Below are positions 23,342 to 36,500 of a stretch of 64,000 nucleotides of DNA, in pieces (position 1 is the stretch's first letter; each line of letters starts with the position of its first letter). Source of the DNA: Rotaria socialis (lineage: Eukaryota; Rotifera; Eurotatoria; Philodinida; Philodinidae). The notes under the pieces are model-generated. The model made no database searches, was not told where the DNA came from, and saw only the letters and a program-made list of their open reading frames with translations. A program made the position numbers and the translations under genes. The stretch spans positions 62,001 to 126,000 of the forward strand of contig CAJNYU010002561.1 of assembly GCA_905331475.1 (NCBI GenBank), in the 5' to 3' direction.

Positions 23342-25375
23342 ATGGCGTCTAAACCAGTATCCGATACTGTCGATTCTATTCGTTTGAAAGAACGTAAACC
23401 ACATGCTTCAGTGACTGTTGCTGATTTTCCATCACAACCATTACCTACCCAGTCGTCATCTGACTCATCTGACTCATTTGATCTTGATATCGATGCATTA
23501 GATGCCGAATTTCGAAGTCTTACTCTTGATCAAGAAAAGAATATACAACAACTACGCGCAGATCCACATAATCCAGCAAAAAAAACAAGCAGTTCTTGCG
23601 ACGAAGCAACGCATGGTTAAAATCAAAGAATGGACTTCAAAGTTAAATACAGAAGAGGGACGACGGTTACTTGATGAAAACGAAAAAGATCTGGACCAAC
23701 GGAAGTATGAAATCGATCAAGCCTTAAAAGTCATCAAAGCTCAGTCAGCGGCAGATGTATGGTTTATCATGGATTGTACTGAAAGTATGGGAGCATATAT
23801 AGCAGCTGCAAAAAATTCTATCAATATTTTAACAAAAACACTCACGGCCCTGTTTAAAATCCCACCACGCCTGGCTTTCATCGGTTATCGTGATGTCAGT
23901 GATGGAGCGAACAAACTGATCCGAATGAATTTCACAACTGATGTTGGTACCTTCCAAAAAGTTTTGGGCAACATTGCTGCATTTGGTGGTGGTGACGAGT
24001 GTGAAGACGTGTTCGGTAAGAAAAAGTATTCTTTTTACTGCTATGTGATTAAAAACATGTAATTGTGAGCTGATATCTGCTATACATTCGATGTGAATAC
24101 ATATCATGTGTCTTTATATTTTTTTTTTTTTGTCAATAATAGGCGGAATACAAGCAGTTGCAGCTCTTCAATGGTGAAGTCCCAATCGAATTCTGATTCA
24201 TGTATGTGATGCACCATGTCACGGTAGAACCTATTATGATACAAGCAACTCTGGGTCTGACTGGGACCGTTATCCTGATGGTGATCCAGAACAACGTGAT
24301 ATTTGTTAACTCTTATTGGATGTCAAACGTCACAACATTCAATATTTTTCGGTTCAATTAAATGGAAAAACCGAAAAAATGTTTGCAGAGTTTCAGCTTA
24401 TATACGGCCAAATCTTCCCGCTTGATGTTAAAAATCCTGATGATTTAATCAAGAGTGTTTCCAAAACAGCCACACACGATTATGACAACGATTAATAACA
24501 CCATGTCAGCATTTAAAACAACTGAAAAGCGCAAAACTTATAGTCTTAGTAGTGAAGAATCTGATTGGAATACTTTAAAAGTTTGTTCCGTATCAATAAC
24601 AGAATGTATCTTACCGAAATCTATTGAAGATTTGTTTCGTCCCTTATGTATCGGTACAGCACAGGGCAAAATGCAAATTGGGACCAAACCATTTGCACAA
24701 GGAAGTTTACGATATGCTTATTACGGCAAATTAGTTCTCATTGATTCTTGTGTTTTTGATGTTGTTTATAAAGAATTAATTAGTGCTGATTCAAAATATA
24801 GTTCCCTTACAGCATACAGACAACATTTAGAAATTCATACTATTGCACAATTTCTTGCTCATCTTTTCAATCAAACTCTACAAAAAGTCATTCGAAATCC
24901 TATTGAAATTGTCTATGCTGATGCTGATATCGTTCAACGAGTCGACGATGAAACAAAAATCTATCAAGTAGAACGACGATTAAATCAAACTATTCAAAAA
25001 TGGAATAATAATTGTGGCGGTGTTGATTTTGTTGATTATTCCACAGTCTTACAAGCTTTTTCACATTGGACATATCATCAAACAGCTGGTCGTATCATGG
25101 TTGTTGATTTACAAGGTGTCAAATCAGCAACAGATAATAAATATTTACTTACGGATCCAGCAATACATTTTGATGACATAAGACGTTATCGAGAAGCGAG
25201 AACAAATCTTGGTGTTAAAGGAATGAAAGAATTCTTACGTACACATGTTTGTTCTGAAGTATGCCACGGTTTGGGATTAGAAAAGGTGAAGAATGAAATT
25301 GATGAAAATGTAGCAAAAGAACTTTATAAGCCTAGTCGAATAGGAACAGTACTCGAAGAGGCAGAAGAATATTGA
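23342..25375 (+). pseudogene. von Willebrand A / alpha-kinase (VWKA-like) gene with four lesions
   Basis: The order resembles VWKA-type atypical kinases: acidic N terminus, coiled segment (LNTEEGRRLLDENEKDL), vWA domain, then an alpha-kinase domain. The vWA begins DVWFIMDCTESMGAYI, a MIDAS-like DxxxS variant, and continues to IGYRDVSDGANK. The kinase has VVYKEL for the ATP-binding Lys, DLQGVK, LTDPAIH, NLGVKGMKEFLR and the zinc-site HVCSEVCHGLG, all in one open frame from ~24480 to the stop at 25375. Upstream the reading is broken. An 8-A run at 23578-23585 shifts frame, where 7 A would keep it. After intron 24016-24142 come TGA at 24175-24177 and TAA at 24307-24309 in the vWA frame. A two-base (AC) deficit near 24470-24478 shifts frame again. 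AATAAA lies at 25401. A short kinase-only product remains conceivable, but four lesions point to a pseudogene. Confidence 0.8.
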
Positions 25376-26877
25376 CAAACTGCAGAATAGGAATAACAAT
25401 AATAAATATTAGGATGTTCTTTTTAATATTTAATGAATAAACTTGATATTTTGAACAAAAGCTAATACTTATTTCTCTCACATAAGATAAATCTTTATTT
25501 GCTATTTTAATTTTCAATAATATTCATCACAGCAACGATCGTATTCATTTAGAAGTTGGTGAAAATGAGATAAAAATTCAGATCGATTTGCTAGAATTCT
25601 TCTTTGACAATCCAGCTGACTCAAAAGTCAAGTATGCTTAGAAGAATATTGTGTTTGAAGTTCAAAAGTGAAGCGTTAGGGAATAATATAATTACTGTTC
25701 CTATCACGATAGACTCACTTTCAAAATAAATACGCAAGATAAGATGAGGACAGTATCAGTATAAGAGATCTAAAATAATAATTCGTTTCTAAAGCAATAC
25801 ATATGAGAATACATTTATGAGTGGCATAACTCACGAGTAACTCAATGACAATTTCAAGTGGGAAAATGTTTGATTAAAATGTTGATTAACTTTTTCTATA
25901 ATGAAGTACAAGAAAAAATTGAGTGACACAAATCATACAAAGAGATAGATATTTAATTGTCAATATTATCCTGATCCCTTTTTTTGGTTTGTGGGAATAT
26001 TCGTGCCAGCCTTTATTTAAAAGAAAAAAGATACAAGACATCGGTTGTTGTGCGGAAAATGAGTTTTAATGAATAGCTACCCATTCGATAAATTATAGTT
26101 CGTTGTTGCCAAAGTGTAGCGTTACGTTGATCTATGTAAGTGGATGTGGATGAGAAAAAGATGTACACCCACATCTACCATCCGAGTTCTAGCTTATGGA
26201 GACGTCATGATTCTGCTGTATAAACATTAGAAAATATATCAAGTAACTATATAAATAATCTTTAAACATACAAGTAATATGACAGAGTAATGTTCAATTA
26301 AACATCACTTGTAGTAAAACTATCAAATACTTCTGCTTTTCAAGATGAATGAATTTTTATTTTACATACAAAATTTTTGACTTTTTTCTTAAATTTAATT
26401 TAAATCAACACCCCATGAGTTATTATTGAAGTTCTCGATCTCCCTCAGATAATCCATTATCGATATTAAATTTTAAAAAATGACTAAAATAGAACAAGAT
26501 CAAATAAATGCACTATTCTCGTTTTCTTTTTCTTATCGGCTAGTCATCGTTCGATAGTGTGACACGGAAAAGGGTTCAATCGATATCTATTTATAAATAT
26601 TCTCGTATCTTTTTCTTCCTGTATCACTATCGACGAGTAACTCGTCAAGAAGAAACGAACAAGACAATGATCCAGATCCAGTCTATTTAATTATATTTTA
26701 TTTGTTATTCATCTCAAATGAAATATCCAATGAAATAATTTATCATCAAACCATTATGCACATTTTTTGTTGTATTAAAAAGAGCAGTACTTCTCTAAAT
26801 GATTTTGGTTTCTACACTATACCTATTAATTATTATTATGATAATGAATCTTTAACTAATGATATCTGTTAACACTT
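25376..26877. other. Gene-poor stretch
   Basis: Poly(A) signal at 25401 for the preceding gene, then AT-rich sequence without a supported exon. Contains one short GTGGATGTGGATG hairpin, listed separately. Confidence 0.45.
26139..26176. repeat. Short hairpin, GTGGATGTGGATG / ACACCCACATC
   Basis: Two GT-rich and AC-rich blocks in inverted orientation separated by ~12 bp. Similar pairs occur at about 17536-17588, 30320-30410 and 54478-54530, which suggests a low-copy short repeat family. Confidence 0.4.
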
Positions 26878-27061
26878 CCCAGGCCAATGATTCCGGAGAA
26901 CGGATACTGTGGGGAAAACCACCATATCCTGTAGGAAAACGCAGGATATCGCTGGGAATTCACAGAACAATTCCAAAAATTTCCTACCGGCATACTGCTT
27001 CCACGTTCCAGTGATTTCTGGTGTTTTCCTGCCGTCTCCCGCCGTACGAGATCAACCTGGA
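26878..27061. mobile_element. Candidate MITE with CCCAGG / CCTGG ends
   Basis: A ~184-bp GC-richer island with CCCAGG at the left and CCTGG at the right, and several TTCC/GGAA blocks inside. The termini resemble the element at 28799-29124. No target duplication could be fixed, so this is tentative. Confidence 0.4.
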
Positions 27062-28786
27062 TTGCTCATTATTATGATACGCCATTCGAAAGAAAGATCA
27101 CCTGAAGAATATAAGTAATTTTTGATAAGCAAACGACATTATATTTTAATTCACAATAATCGATTTGAGATTAAAAAGATTCATGCTTTCAAAATGAACA
27201 ATTGACATAGTGTAGCTGCTAATAAATAGTAAAACGGTAAAGATGTAAAACAGCTACATAAATTTTTGAAGAAGTCATTTAATATTGTGTATTCAGTGCA
27301 AAAAATAGCGCAAGTTGAAACACGAAGAACAGTTAACGAGGCGTCACCTTAGAAAACACGTAGAAAATATTGTTCCCATCAAAGAAAGAAAATTTAGAGA
27401 CACAAAACAAACGAGTATTTGATCAACGCTTTTCAATGAAGCTTCATACAAGCATCATACAGTCGCTTAACATGATAACCGACTTTTCCCGGTATCTATA
27501 GTGTTTAGTATTATATTAGTAATTTATTAGAAAGAAAAATATTACATATGAAAAAAACACTGTACAGCTCATAGTGAATTTACAATGTTTGGTGCAACTT
27601 AAATAGCTGCATCATCTTATACATATCTTTATTATTGCAAGTTTGTTACATCCTGCCATCTATGTAGTTAATTATAACTTTTTTCGTGTATGTGATCGTT
27701 TTTTTCTTTTCTCTGTTACCTTGTTGATATATATAGCTATGAAAGAGAAATAAAACGTTAGTTATGCTTTAACTAAAATGAATTCAAACGTCCTTAGGTA
27801 TAAGTAAATAACAAAGCATAACAAAGTTACTAAATCATTGTCTAAGATCTCTTCGAATACACCAACGCAGTCATTCGAAAGTTATTATTTTTAGGGGAAA
27901 ATGCTCATAGCACAAGGATATCCATGATTAAAATATAAAATTAGTTAAACTGGCTTAACTAATGCTATTGCTATAATCTTAATAACCGTTGCATAAAGCA
28001 TGGCTATCTTCCATTTAACACTACTGTGGACACAAAGGAAACAGAAAGTTTTAAAAAAATAATGTTTTACCAACCAACTTATGAAGAAAACAAACTGTCG
28101 TACAATTTCTGCATCTTCTTGCTTGAAGTATGATAATAAGTCCTGTCGCGCTGCAATTATTTTAAAAATGCGCTTTTTTTATATCAAGCCTTAATTTAAT
28201 TTAATGTTCTAAGAGTTATACTTGTTGATATTAGTCATATGGTTTGTACGACTATCAGAGTATAGTTTGATATACATTAGATTAAATCATGTATCGTATT
28301 ACACTGTATACAGTAAACTACAATAAAAACAAGTATGGGTAATTAAATAAATTACGCAGCTGATGTGTCAACATGACTGGAAAATGGTAGAAGTCAACGC
28401 TAAATCGTGCGGATTTTATCAAAAATGCATTAAATCGATGTTATTCAATTAGCTAGGAACTTTATCGGAAGTTAGCAATCGCTCATAATAAAAGTAATAT
28501 TTAATATCCAAATTCTTGAGATATGTAATACAGAACAACAACGTTTTGATATTAACGAGAACATATTTCAGACGATGAAATTTATCATCATCTTCCATTT
28601 TAATATGGTGCCATCAATATACAGAACAAAACATAAGACACCTCATTAAATGAATTATCGAACATTGTTGTTATGAATTGCAAGCTGATGTGCAATAAGT
28701 TATTGCGAACAAACATCTCGTATCGATTGTATTCATTCATTGTAAAACTCGGAAAGTCCTATATGTTGAATAGAAGAAAGAACGGA
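27062..28786. other. Gene-poor stretch
   Basis: AT-rich; no exon, RNA gene or clear repeat recognised. Confidence 0.45.
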
Positions 28787-29224
28787 GCCCTATATTAACC
28801 CAGGAGGACCATTCCGACAATCGGACCCAATAAGATCCTATAGGATTCCGATCGGATTTTATATAAATTTCCAATAAACCAGCGAATTCCTATCCGATTC
28901 CGGTTTTTGGAATGACATTCGGATCCCTAGTGTCGGAATAACATTGTATAATCATCGGATCTAACGCTCAACTCGGACTACCCTCCAATATTGGCTTGAG
29001 GTACTAATTAGTGGTCAATTAATTAAGTGCTTTTTTCTGTTGAATCCGTTAGTGGTTCCGTGGCCAGGAATCCCATCGGATTTTATAGGCTGGTTGGATC
29101 CGATATAAGATTCATTCACCTGGGAACATTCAAAAAGTTATTGACGAACAAAAAGTAATAAAGTTGTTAAAAATAATTATTATATGTGCAATTAAATATG
29201 TAATTACATAAAGCTAACAACTAA
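28787..29224. repeat. 438-bp duplicated segment, copy 1
   Basis: Almost identical to 29226-29663; I count five single-base differences over 438 bp. It contains a MITE-like element (28799-29124) bounded by CCCAGG and CCTGGG, rich in GGATTCCGATCGG-type blocks. A single N at 29225 separates the copies. Confidence 0.9.
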
Positions 29225-29225
29225 N
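29225..29225. other. Single ambiguous base (N) joining two near-identical segments
   Basis: The only N in the window. Its position exactly between two 438-bp copies suggests a scaffold join or unresolved gap rather than a real base ambiguity. Confidence 0.8.
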
Positions 29226-29663
29226 GCCCTATATTAACCCAGGAGGACCATTCCGACAATCGGACCCAATAAGATCCTATAGGATTCCGATCGGATTTTA
29301 TATAAATTTCCAATAAACCAGCGAATTCCTATCCGATTCCGGGTTTTGGAATGACATTCGGATCCCTAGTGTCGGAATAACATTGTATAATCATCGGATC
29401 CAACGCTCAACTCGGACTACCCTCCAATATTGGCTTGAGGTACTAATTAGTGGTCAATTAATTAAGTGCTTTTTTCTGTCGAATCCGTTAGTGGTTCCGT
29501 GGCCAAGAATCCCATCGGATTTTATAGGCTGGTTGGATCCGATATAAGATTCATTCACCTGGGAACATTCAAAAAATTATTGACGAACAAAAAGTAATAA
29601 AGTTGTTAAAAATAATTATTATATGTGCAATTAAATATGTAATTACATAAAGCTAACAACTAA
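29226..29663. repeat. 438-bp duplicated segment, copy 2
   Basis: Same length as copy 1, with differences such as CCGGTTTTT/CCGGGTTTT, GGATCTAAC/GGATCCAAC and GGCCAGG/GGCCAAG. See copy 1 and the N at 29225. Confidence 0.9.
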
Positions 29664-30319
29664 TATCAGTTTCTTTTGTTATAATTTTTAACATAAATAT
29701 ACTATAACACTGATGATAATCGTTAATGATCGAAACTTGAACTAAATTAGAATAAAAATATCTCATCATTGAGAAGGATCATTGACAACAATGAATTGTT
29801 GCTATGCTCTGTTACTATAAAAAAAATTTATTAATTTATTTTTCACGTGATCTTGTTTATAGTTTTAATAACTTGACCTTTCAAAAACTCCGCCATTCTC
29901 TGAATAAATCTGTAAAATTACATCTACGGTATATGAATGAGGAATCAAGTCAGAATTTTTTTTTGCATTAACTGTACCGTGAAATCCAATACTTTTATCA
30001 TATATGACAGAGTCAGAGAATTTGCTTCTGTTCGCAATAGACTTCTTAATGTTAAAAAATCTTGACTAAACAAGAACCCTATACGATATAGATAAAATTA
30101 CATGAACATAATGAAATAACTGATCTGCAAGCAATAGCATGAAATAGAGTTATTATAAAAACCATGAATAGAAAATCGAAATTTTGTGTCACCATGTTTT
30201 TGTTTTTCTGTTCTAAATAAAATTCTGATCAAAATATAACTAAAATGTTGTGATGCATCAGTAAGCCTTACGATCAAATTATTGAGAAAAAAAATGAACA
30301 TATTCAATTTGATGGTGTG
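29664..30319. other. Gene-free stretch before the giant gene's 3' end
   Basis: No supported exon or repeat. Confidence 0.4.
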
Positions 30320-30410
30320 AGGTGTATGGATATCGGTGTCGATGTGGATGAAAGTATTGATATTCTCTTCTCTTACACTGAAAACATCACATACGCCCAC
30401 ACCCACATCC
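30320..30410. repeat. Short inverted GT/AC-rich repeat
   Basis: Left side GGTGTCGATGTGGATG (~30335-30350) and right side GCCCACACCCACATCC (~30395-30410) are partly complementary. Same style as the hairpin at 26139-26176. Confidence 0.4.
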
Positions 30411-30482
30411 TTCTAATGCGAGTACGTAGAACGGTAATGAAATCTGGGTGAAAGTAGTTTTAGTAAGAAAATTTGATTGTTG

Positions 30483-30488
30483 TTTATT
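30483..30488 (-). promoter_or_regulatory. Poly(A) signal AATAAA for the RNF213-like gene
   Basis: TTTATT on the plus strand, 62 nt past the stop codon at 30550; a second TTTATT follows at about 30490. Confidence 0.45.
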
Positions 30489-30549
30489 TTTTATTGCACT
30501 TTGATGGCAAGAAATTGATATATAATAGCGGAAGAAAAAATAAATTATC

Positions 30550-33500
30550 TCATTCATTCAATTTTTCCAATTGGAAAGGAATTACCGTTGTTCCGCCGGG
30601 AAATAGTTCCAAGGCATCGCCAATTACATTGTCCAAATCGATTTGTGTTTGATCATCATCCATTAAAATTAGTCTGTGCATTGAATGACAGCTTTCTAGA
30701 ATGTGAAATCGCCCACAAATGTCTTTCATAATTGCTGATAGCAGCGTCCTTTCATTACATGGGAGCATTATTGTCTGATCGCCGTATGTTATTTTACTTT
30801 TTAGTGCGGCCTTGCAATTCAATGCCAACTCGTATTCAGTTTTGGATGAATCAATATCATCCAAGCTCAAATCGCCATCTAATTCGCATTCACCATCGTT
30901 TAGTCCATAGTAGAAATCATTTACGCCAAATAATTGACAAACAATCTGACACAGTCGTTTGATCGTGATTGACATTGAGCAATGAATAGTAGTTGATTGT
31001 TTTTCTTCATCATTCGAAATCTTAATGGATATTGGTAGATTATTATTAATTACTTTGAAATGAAGCATTCCAGATCGGAATGACGCCAATGAAGTATCTA
31101 TTGATGGAACAAAATCATCCGAATAGAGAAGATATTGATAACTCATATCGATATTATTACATTTGCATACATCAGCAATAGTAGCACAGATTACGTATTG
31201 CTTTTGGATTTTCTCATTTTCAAGATTAACTAGTAGAACTTCTTGATTATTTTCTATCTCAACGATACATATTTCATTGTCTTTGGCGAGAATAAAATTG
31301 GCTTCATTCGAATCGGATAAACTTTGATTGTTTGAGATTATTTCAAATGTCTCATTTAATGCTAAATATTTATAAACATCAGTAGTCATTCCCGTTTTTT
31401 CCAATAATTGTGTAACAGTCAGATTTCTATTGGAAATCGGTATTTGCAATGACTTTTGATCATCATATTTGAGTATTATTATTAAAATTACTATTCGAAA
31501 ACAGATTGATTCATAATCTGTATTTAAATAGTCACTAAGAGGCTGTTGCATATCATTCTGCATCAATATTTGATTATTTGTTTCATTCAGCATGAGAACA
31601 CAATTTTTTGGTGAAATTTTTAACTCCAATTGGCGAAGAAGTTGTTCATTATTCAATAAACGAAATATCGGAGTCGATTTTAATGTGCAAATAAGTTGTT
31701 GGTTTGTTTCATAGAGGAAAGTGACCTTAGTTGTTTCATTTTCACTAATACCATCAAGTGTAGTCTGATCATGTGCTGAAGATATAGGATGATTTTCATC
31801 GACAACTATTTTCTGTTCTGGATCCCAAATAATATAATTATCAATGGATTCATCTACTATGAGAGTTTTAATCCATCGATTGATCTGTCGCCACGTTGTC
31901 GCCGAAGAAAATAAATTCATATAATTTTGATCTATATAAAGGTAATCAATAATTTAATTGGTGTGATTAGATTTTTATTTTACCTTCTTTTAATTGTACA
32001 GTGATTTGACTTAAAAAGCTAATCTTATGATCTTCTTCTTTCACGAAGATATCTACCGTCGAGTTATTTTCAGTTCGGTCAATATCACCAACCGTTTTAT
32101 CATCTATACATTTACCGACTTCATCAAAGAAGCAAAGACGAACATCAGATGACGTGATTTCCAGTTGACGATCTTCAGTAAAACGATTGATGATCGCTAA
32201 AATTTCACAAGTAGATGTCGTTGAATATTCAAATGAATTTGTTCTAAAATGAATTCGGAGATCAACGAGATGAGTCCTTTCAATGATAGAATATTCTGGT
32301 GACATTGATCGTAGTACACGGTTGTCAGCATTGTTGAAATCGATCACTATTTGACTTTGATCGATTACGGCAAAAGTTTCAGGATTGTATGCGTTTTCAC
32401 TAAATGATTTTTTAAGATTTTCGAACAATTTTTCGCTTTTGCACAAATGAGAACTGGGTTTTCTTCCATCAGGATATTTAAGAGAATATTTTTGAGCTTT
32501 TGTCGCAAACGTCGATAATATTGGATGTTCTTGTTCATGAAATTTTTGAACCAATGTTGAATTGGTTAATGGAACGAATTGTATATTTAATTTGAAGAGT
32601 GATCTGTATGCGGAACTAACGTTGTCTTCGATGACTCGAGCGGCTTCAATATCAAGCTTTGGATCTGGTTCTCGATCAATATTACTGAAGCTTTCATTAT
32701 TATCAATATCAGCCAAATTATCAGTTTTTGCCAGTAGTAAAGGCCACTCATCGGTTTCATTTCCAACTTGATTATTGTCAACAGTAGTCGTTGGATTTAA
32801 ATAAACTTGATAACGATTTCCTTCTTTAGTTTGTTGTTGATTGTCACATTGAACATCAAAGTTTTCACTCCAAACTTTTCTTTCTCTTTCTTGAATATTA
32901 ATTGCTCGTTCTTGTAAAATCGATCGCAATTGAATCAAATAAATATTGAGTGAAACATAATGTTCACATTTGATTGCATTAGGAATTAATTGAAGTATTG
33001 GACTTTCAACAGCTAAGAATCCGCAAATTTCTCTCAATGATTTAGTTGATTGTTGAAGGAGCGTGTTTTCGATAGCTTTCAGTTCATTCGAGAATTTAGT
33101 GATTTGTTGTACGATCGATTGAAGTTCATCAATCTGAAGATCTTCATTTGTAAGATTGAACACCGATTCAAATATTTGACATAGTTCATTTCGCGACTGT
33201 TCATCAATCGAAGTATGAAGAAGATGGGGCACATCAGTAAACAAATATTGAAATCCACCAATCGATTTTTCGTAAACTCTACGTACATGATCGATATAAC
33301 ATAATTGAAAATTTCTTATTTCATATCGTTCTAATTGTTCTCGAAGATGATCATTTTCATCAATTCCTTCTGATTCAAGAAATTCATATAATCCTTTCGA
33401 AGAAAAATCATCGGTATTATGTCGTAATATTGTAGCTATTTGTCGAAGAAAATTATGACCATGATAGAGTTTATCCAAATACATTAGTTTCAAATGTTTC

Positions 33501-36500
33501 CAATCGGTTTCTAATTGTCTTTCGTCTAGCAATACTCCATAGTTTTCGCCTAGATCTAGTATTTCAGTATTTTCTGTTGTATTCGTATGCTGTATTTGTC
33601 TTACGTAATATTGATACTTTTGAGCAATTTGCCGATAATTAATGTGACATCGTAGAAGATACGTACGAATAATGTACGATTGCAAGTACATAAAATCGAC
33701 AGTGAATTGTGTACCGAATTTTGGAAAATACTCATCATCAACTAAGAGACTTGCTCGGCATAGTTCTTCAATCCAAGAGAAATCGTCGTCAGTCAATGTG
33801 ACAAATCCATTATTATTATTGGCAATGATTAGCACAGATACTTCTCTAGATATCAGTTCATTAGTCAATATCTTCAACATACCAGCACCATCATTTGTGC
33901 CACTACTCATTGTTTGTTCAATCAAATCTAATAGACTGTTGTGATAATCGACTAGAACACTAAAACAAAGAAACTCACATTGTCAATAGCTATCGATTGC
34001 AATCATTTAAAGCGGCCTATGAAATGAGAAAAATGTCGTCGCATACAAATTCAGCCATTTTTATTTCGATAGTTACACTCTTAAAAATTGCTACTGGCTA
34101 AAACAATTCAACGCTTTAATACTTGTCTGGCACTCTTTTTACAGATCGCGTTTTAGAAACTTATTTACATAGATTCGAACTTCAATATATGTTAAATATA
34201 TAGATTTTATTACAGTTGCACAATTGCAAATTTACCTGAGTATGCGCATTGTAATATCTCCTTCATCATGATTTTCTGTTGTGACAAAATGATGCACGGG
34301 CGTGTCGTGTGAAACAGTTGAGAATCGTTGAGTTTCATCGCAAGCACCCGGTCGAATAAGACCGTCCGTAAATTTATGGTAAGCATTGATTGCTTCAATA
34401 CCTTTACTAATAATAGTATCATGATTGTTAGTCTCGTTTGGATAATGCTGATGACGAGAGCTAACAAAAAGTTTTTGCGCTCGCTGGTACAGTTCTTGCA
34501 TTGTGATATTTATGAATTCGTCACTTTCAATTAGTTGAGTATATGTTTGGTGTAGCAAAAGATAGAATCGACTCAAGTCAGGAATGTATTTCGTCATTTT
34601 CAGAATACCAACCGAATCCAAAATATGTCTTAAGAGTTTCAGCGGTAAACATGCGTGCATTGGATTACATAATTCGACTTGGAAATGTGAAAAGTCAATG
34701 GTCATAGGCATTTGAGTAACGAACTGGTGTAAACTGGTTTGAATCTCTGATTGCAATTGCAGTTCATTGATGTACGTTTTGTGTTTAGCTATACTTTGAA
34801 AAGCAAGAAAAAACACTTCACTCTCGTATTTCGTTTCAGCGTTGAGTTCATCGTCAAGTGTACTGTAGATAGGTTTGATCCAAGAATCTTGTTGGTTTAT
34901 AGTTAGAAAAGCCATTTGTTCGAAACAACGTCCAAGTAGAATGCACGTCTCATCGGGATTCGAGCGAATCGATAAAAAGTTAAAAGTTGACAGTAATCGA
35001 GCACGAACGAAATGACAAACTTTTGTTCGTAAATTGTCACCACCAGCAATGCGAACATCAACTGTATTATCTTCAATAGCACTCGGAGATAAAATGGGAC
35101 CGTGCAAATTTTCAACGGACTTGTCAAACAAGAGTAAATTCCACGCCTAAATAGCAACATATTACGAAAAAAAAACAGATAAAATTTATGAGCAAACTCA
35201 CCATAGCACCGAAAGTTGAGAATAAGACAGTGTAAACAGCTGGCACATTCATGACACTGTGATTTTCTCTAGTTGGAAATCGGGTAAGATCCCCATTCAG
35301 TGTTAGAACACAACCACAGTCATAATGAATTCCATTATTCTGAATGATGAAATGTGTTGTCGATCCGAAACCTATTTTTAGTCAGATAAAAAAAGACAAA
35401 GCATTATTTTTTCCCCCTGAACAAACAAATAGATGTGGATAATCTATTACAATACTCACCGAATGTATTCTCTAGTGTTATTGGTTCAAAAGCAAACGTC
35501 CACAGAAAGCTCTGTTTCCCACCCATCAAAATCATTACCATAAGATTGATTAGACAATGACGAATGGCTAATTCATCTTCCTCGTTGGAGTCGAGTTTAA
35601 ATAATCTATTTAAGCAGTTGATATCTTCATTAACATTCTCTTGCATATATCCGATAATGTGCTGCTCGGGTTGTAATAGTGCTCGAAATACTTTTAAATC
35701 TTCTGGCAAAGGTTCCAATGTATCATTGACGATTTCTAACAGAGGCTGAACTGATGCCAAGTGGTTACTACAATAATAGTTGTAGTAGATATTCAGTAGT
35801 AACATAGCTTTAATTTCATTCGGCTTGAGTTGAATAGGATCGGAATTGAGCTTGGTTTCAATCCAATCCGATAGAGGCTTCCATCGTTCTTCGGGTGTAT
35901 CATTTATAACACAGTTCTCAATAATCTTGCATAATTCATCATAGAACAAATGAAGATGTGGGAAAATTGATGAAATGTCCGGTTTTGAAGCTACAGTGAA
36001 TTGTAGTTGATGGCATCGTTGCAAGTCTTTTTTCAATCGAGCTGGCTCTTTTGATTCAAGCAGGCGATGCAAATGGTGTGCCCATTGATTATTTACGTTT
36101 CGAATATGATCCGAGTTGAGAAGATCCACAAGAAAAGACCATGAATGCTTTGATACAATAGTGGCAAGAAAAAGCTGTAAATGAGGACTAAATCGAACTA
36201 TTGGGTCCTCAATTGACAAGTATTGGTCGATCAAAGTTTTAACGATATGCATAAGTTTTTTTGTATCATCTGGATTCAGATTCGTATCACATAACAGTAA
36301 GCCAGTAAAATGTAAGATAAAATAATCCTTAAATTGTTGAAAAATATTACTAGCAGATGATAGCAGATGTAGGGATTTGATAGTTGGCATTTTCAATAGC
36401 ATTAACTTCGTGATCAGTTTAGTATCTATTGTCGTATCATTGGCGTGTCGTTTCAAGTGAAAAAAGAAAAGATCGATTAGTATTGGACGTTCTTGTATTT

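Noticed and set aside
24125..24142. Possible alternative acceptor that would skip the TGA at 24175
   Set aside because: No downstream AG restores the vWA frame; the matching residues around the TGA (QW then SPNRILIHVCDAPCHG) show the stop lies in real coding sequence.
32562..33944. Plus-strand open frames opposite the RNF213-like exons
   Set aside because: Antisense shadows of the long minus-strand coding exons; no independent start or family signal.
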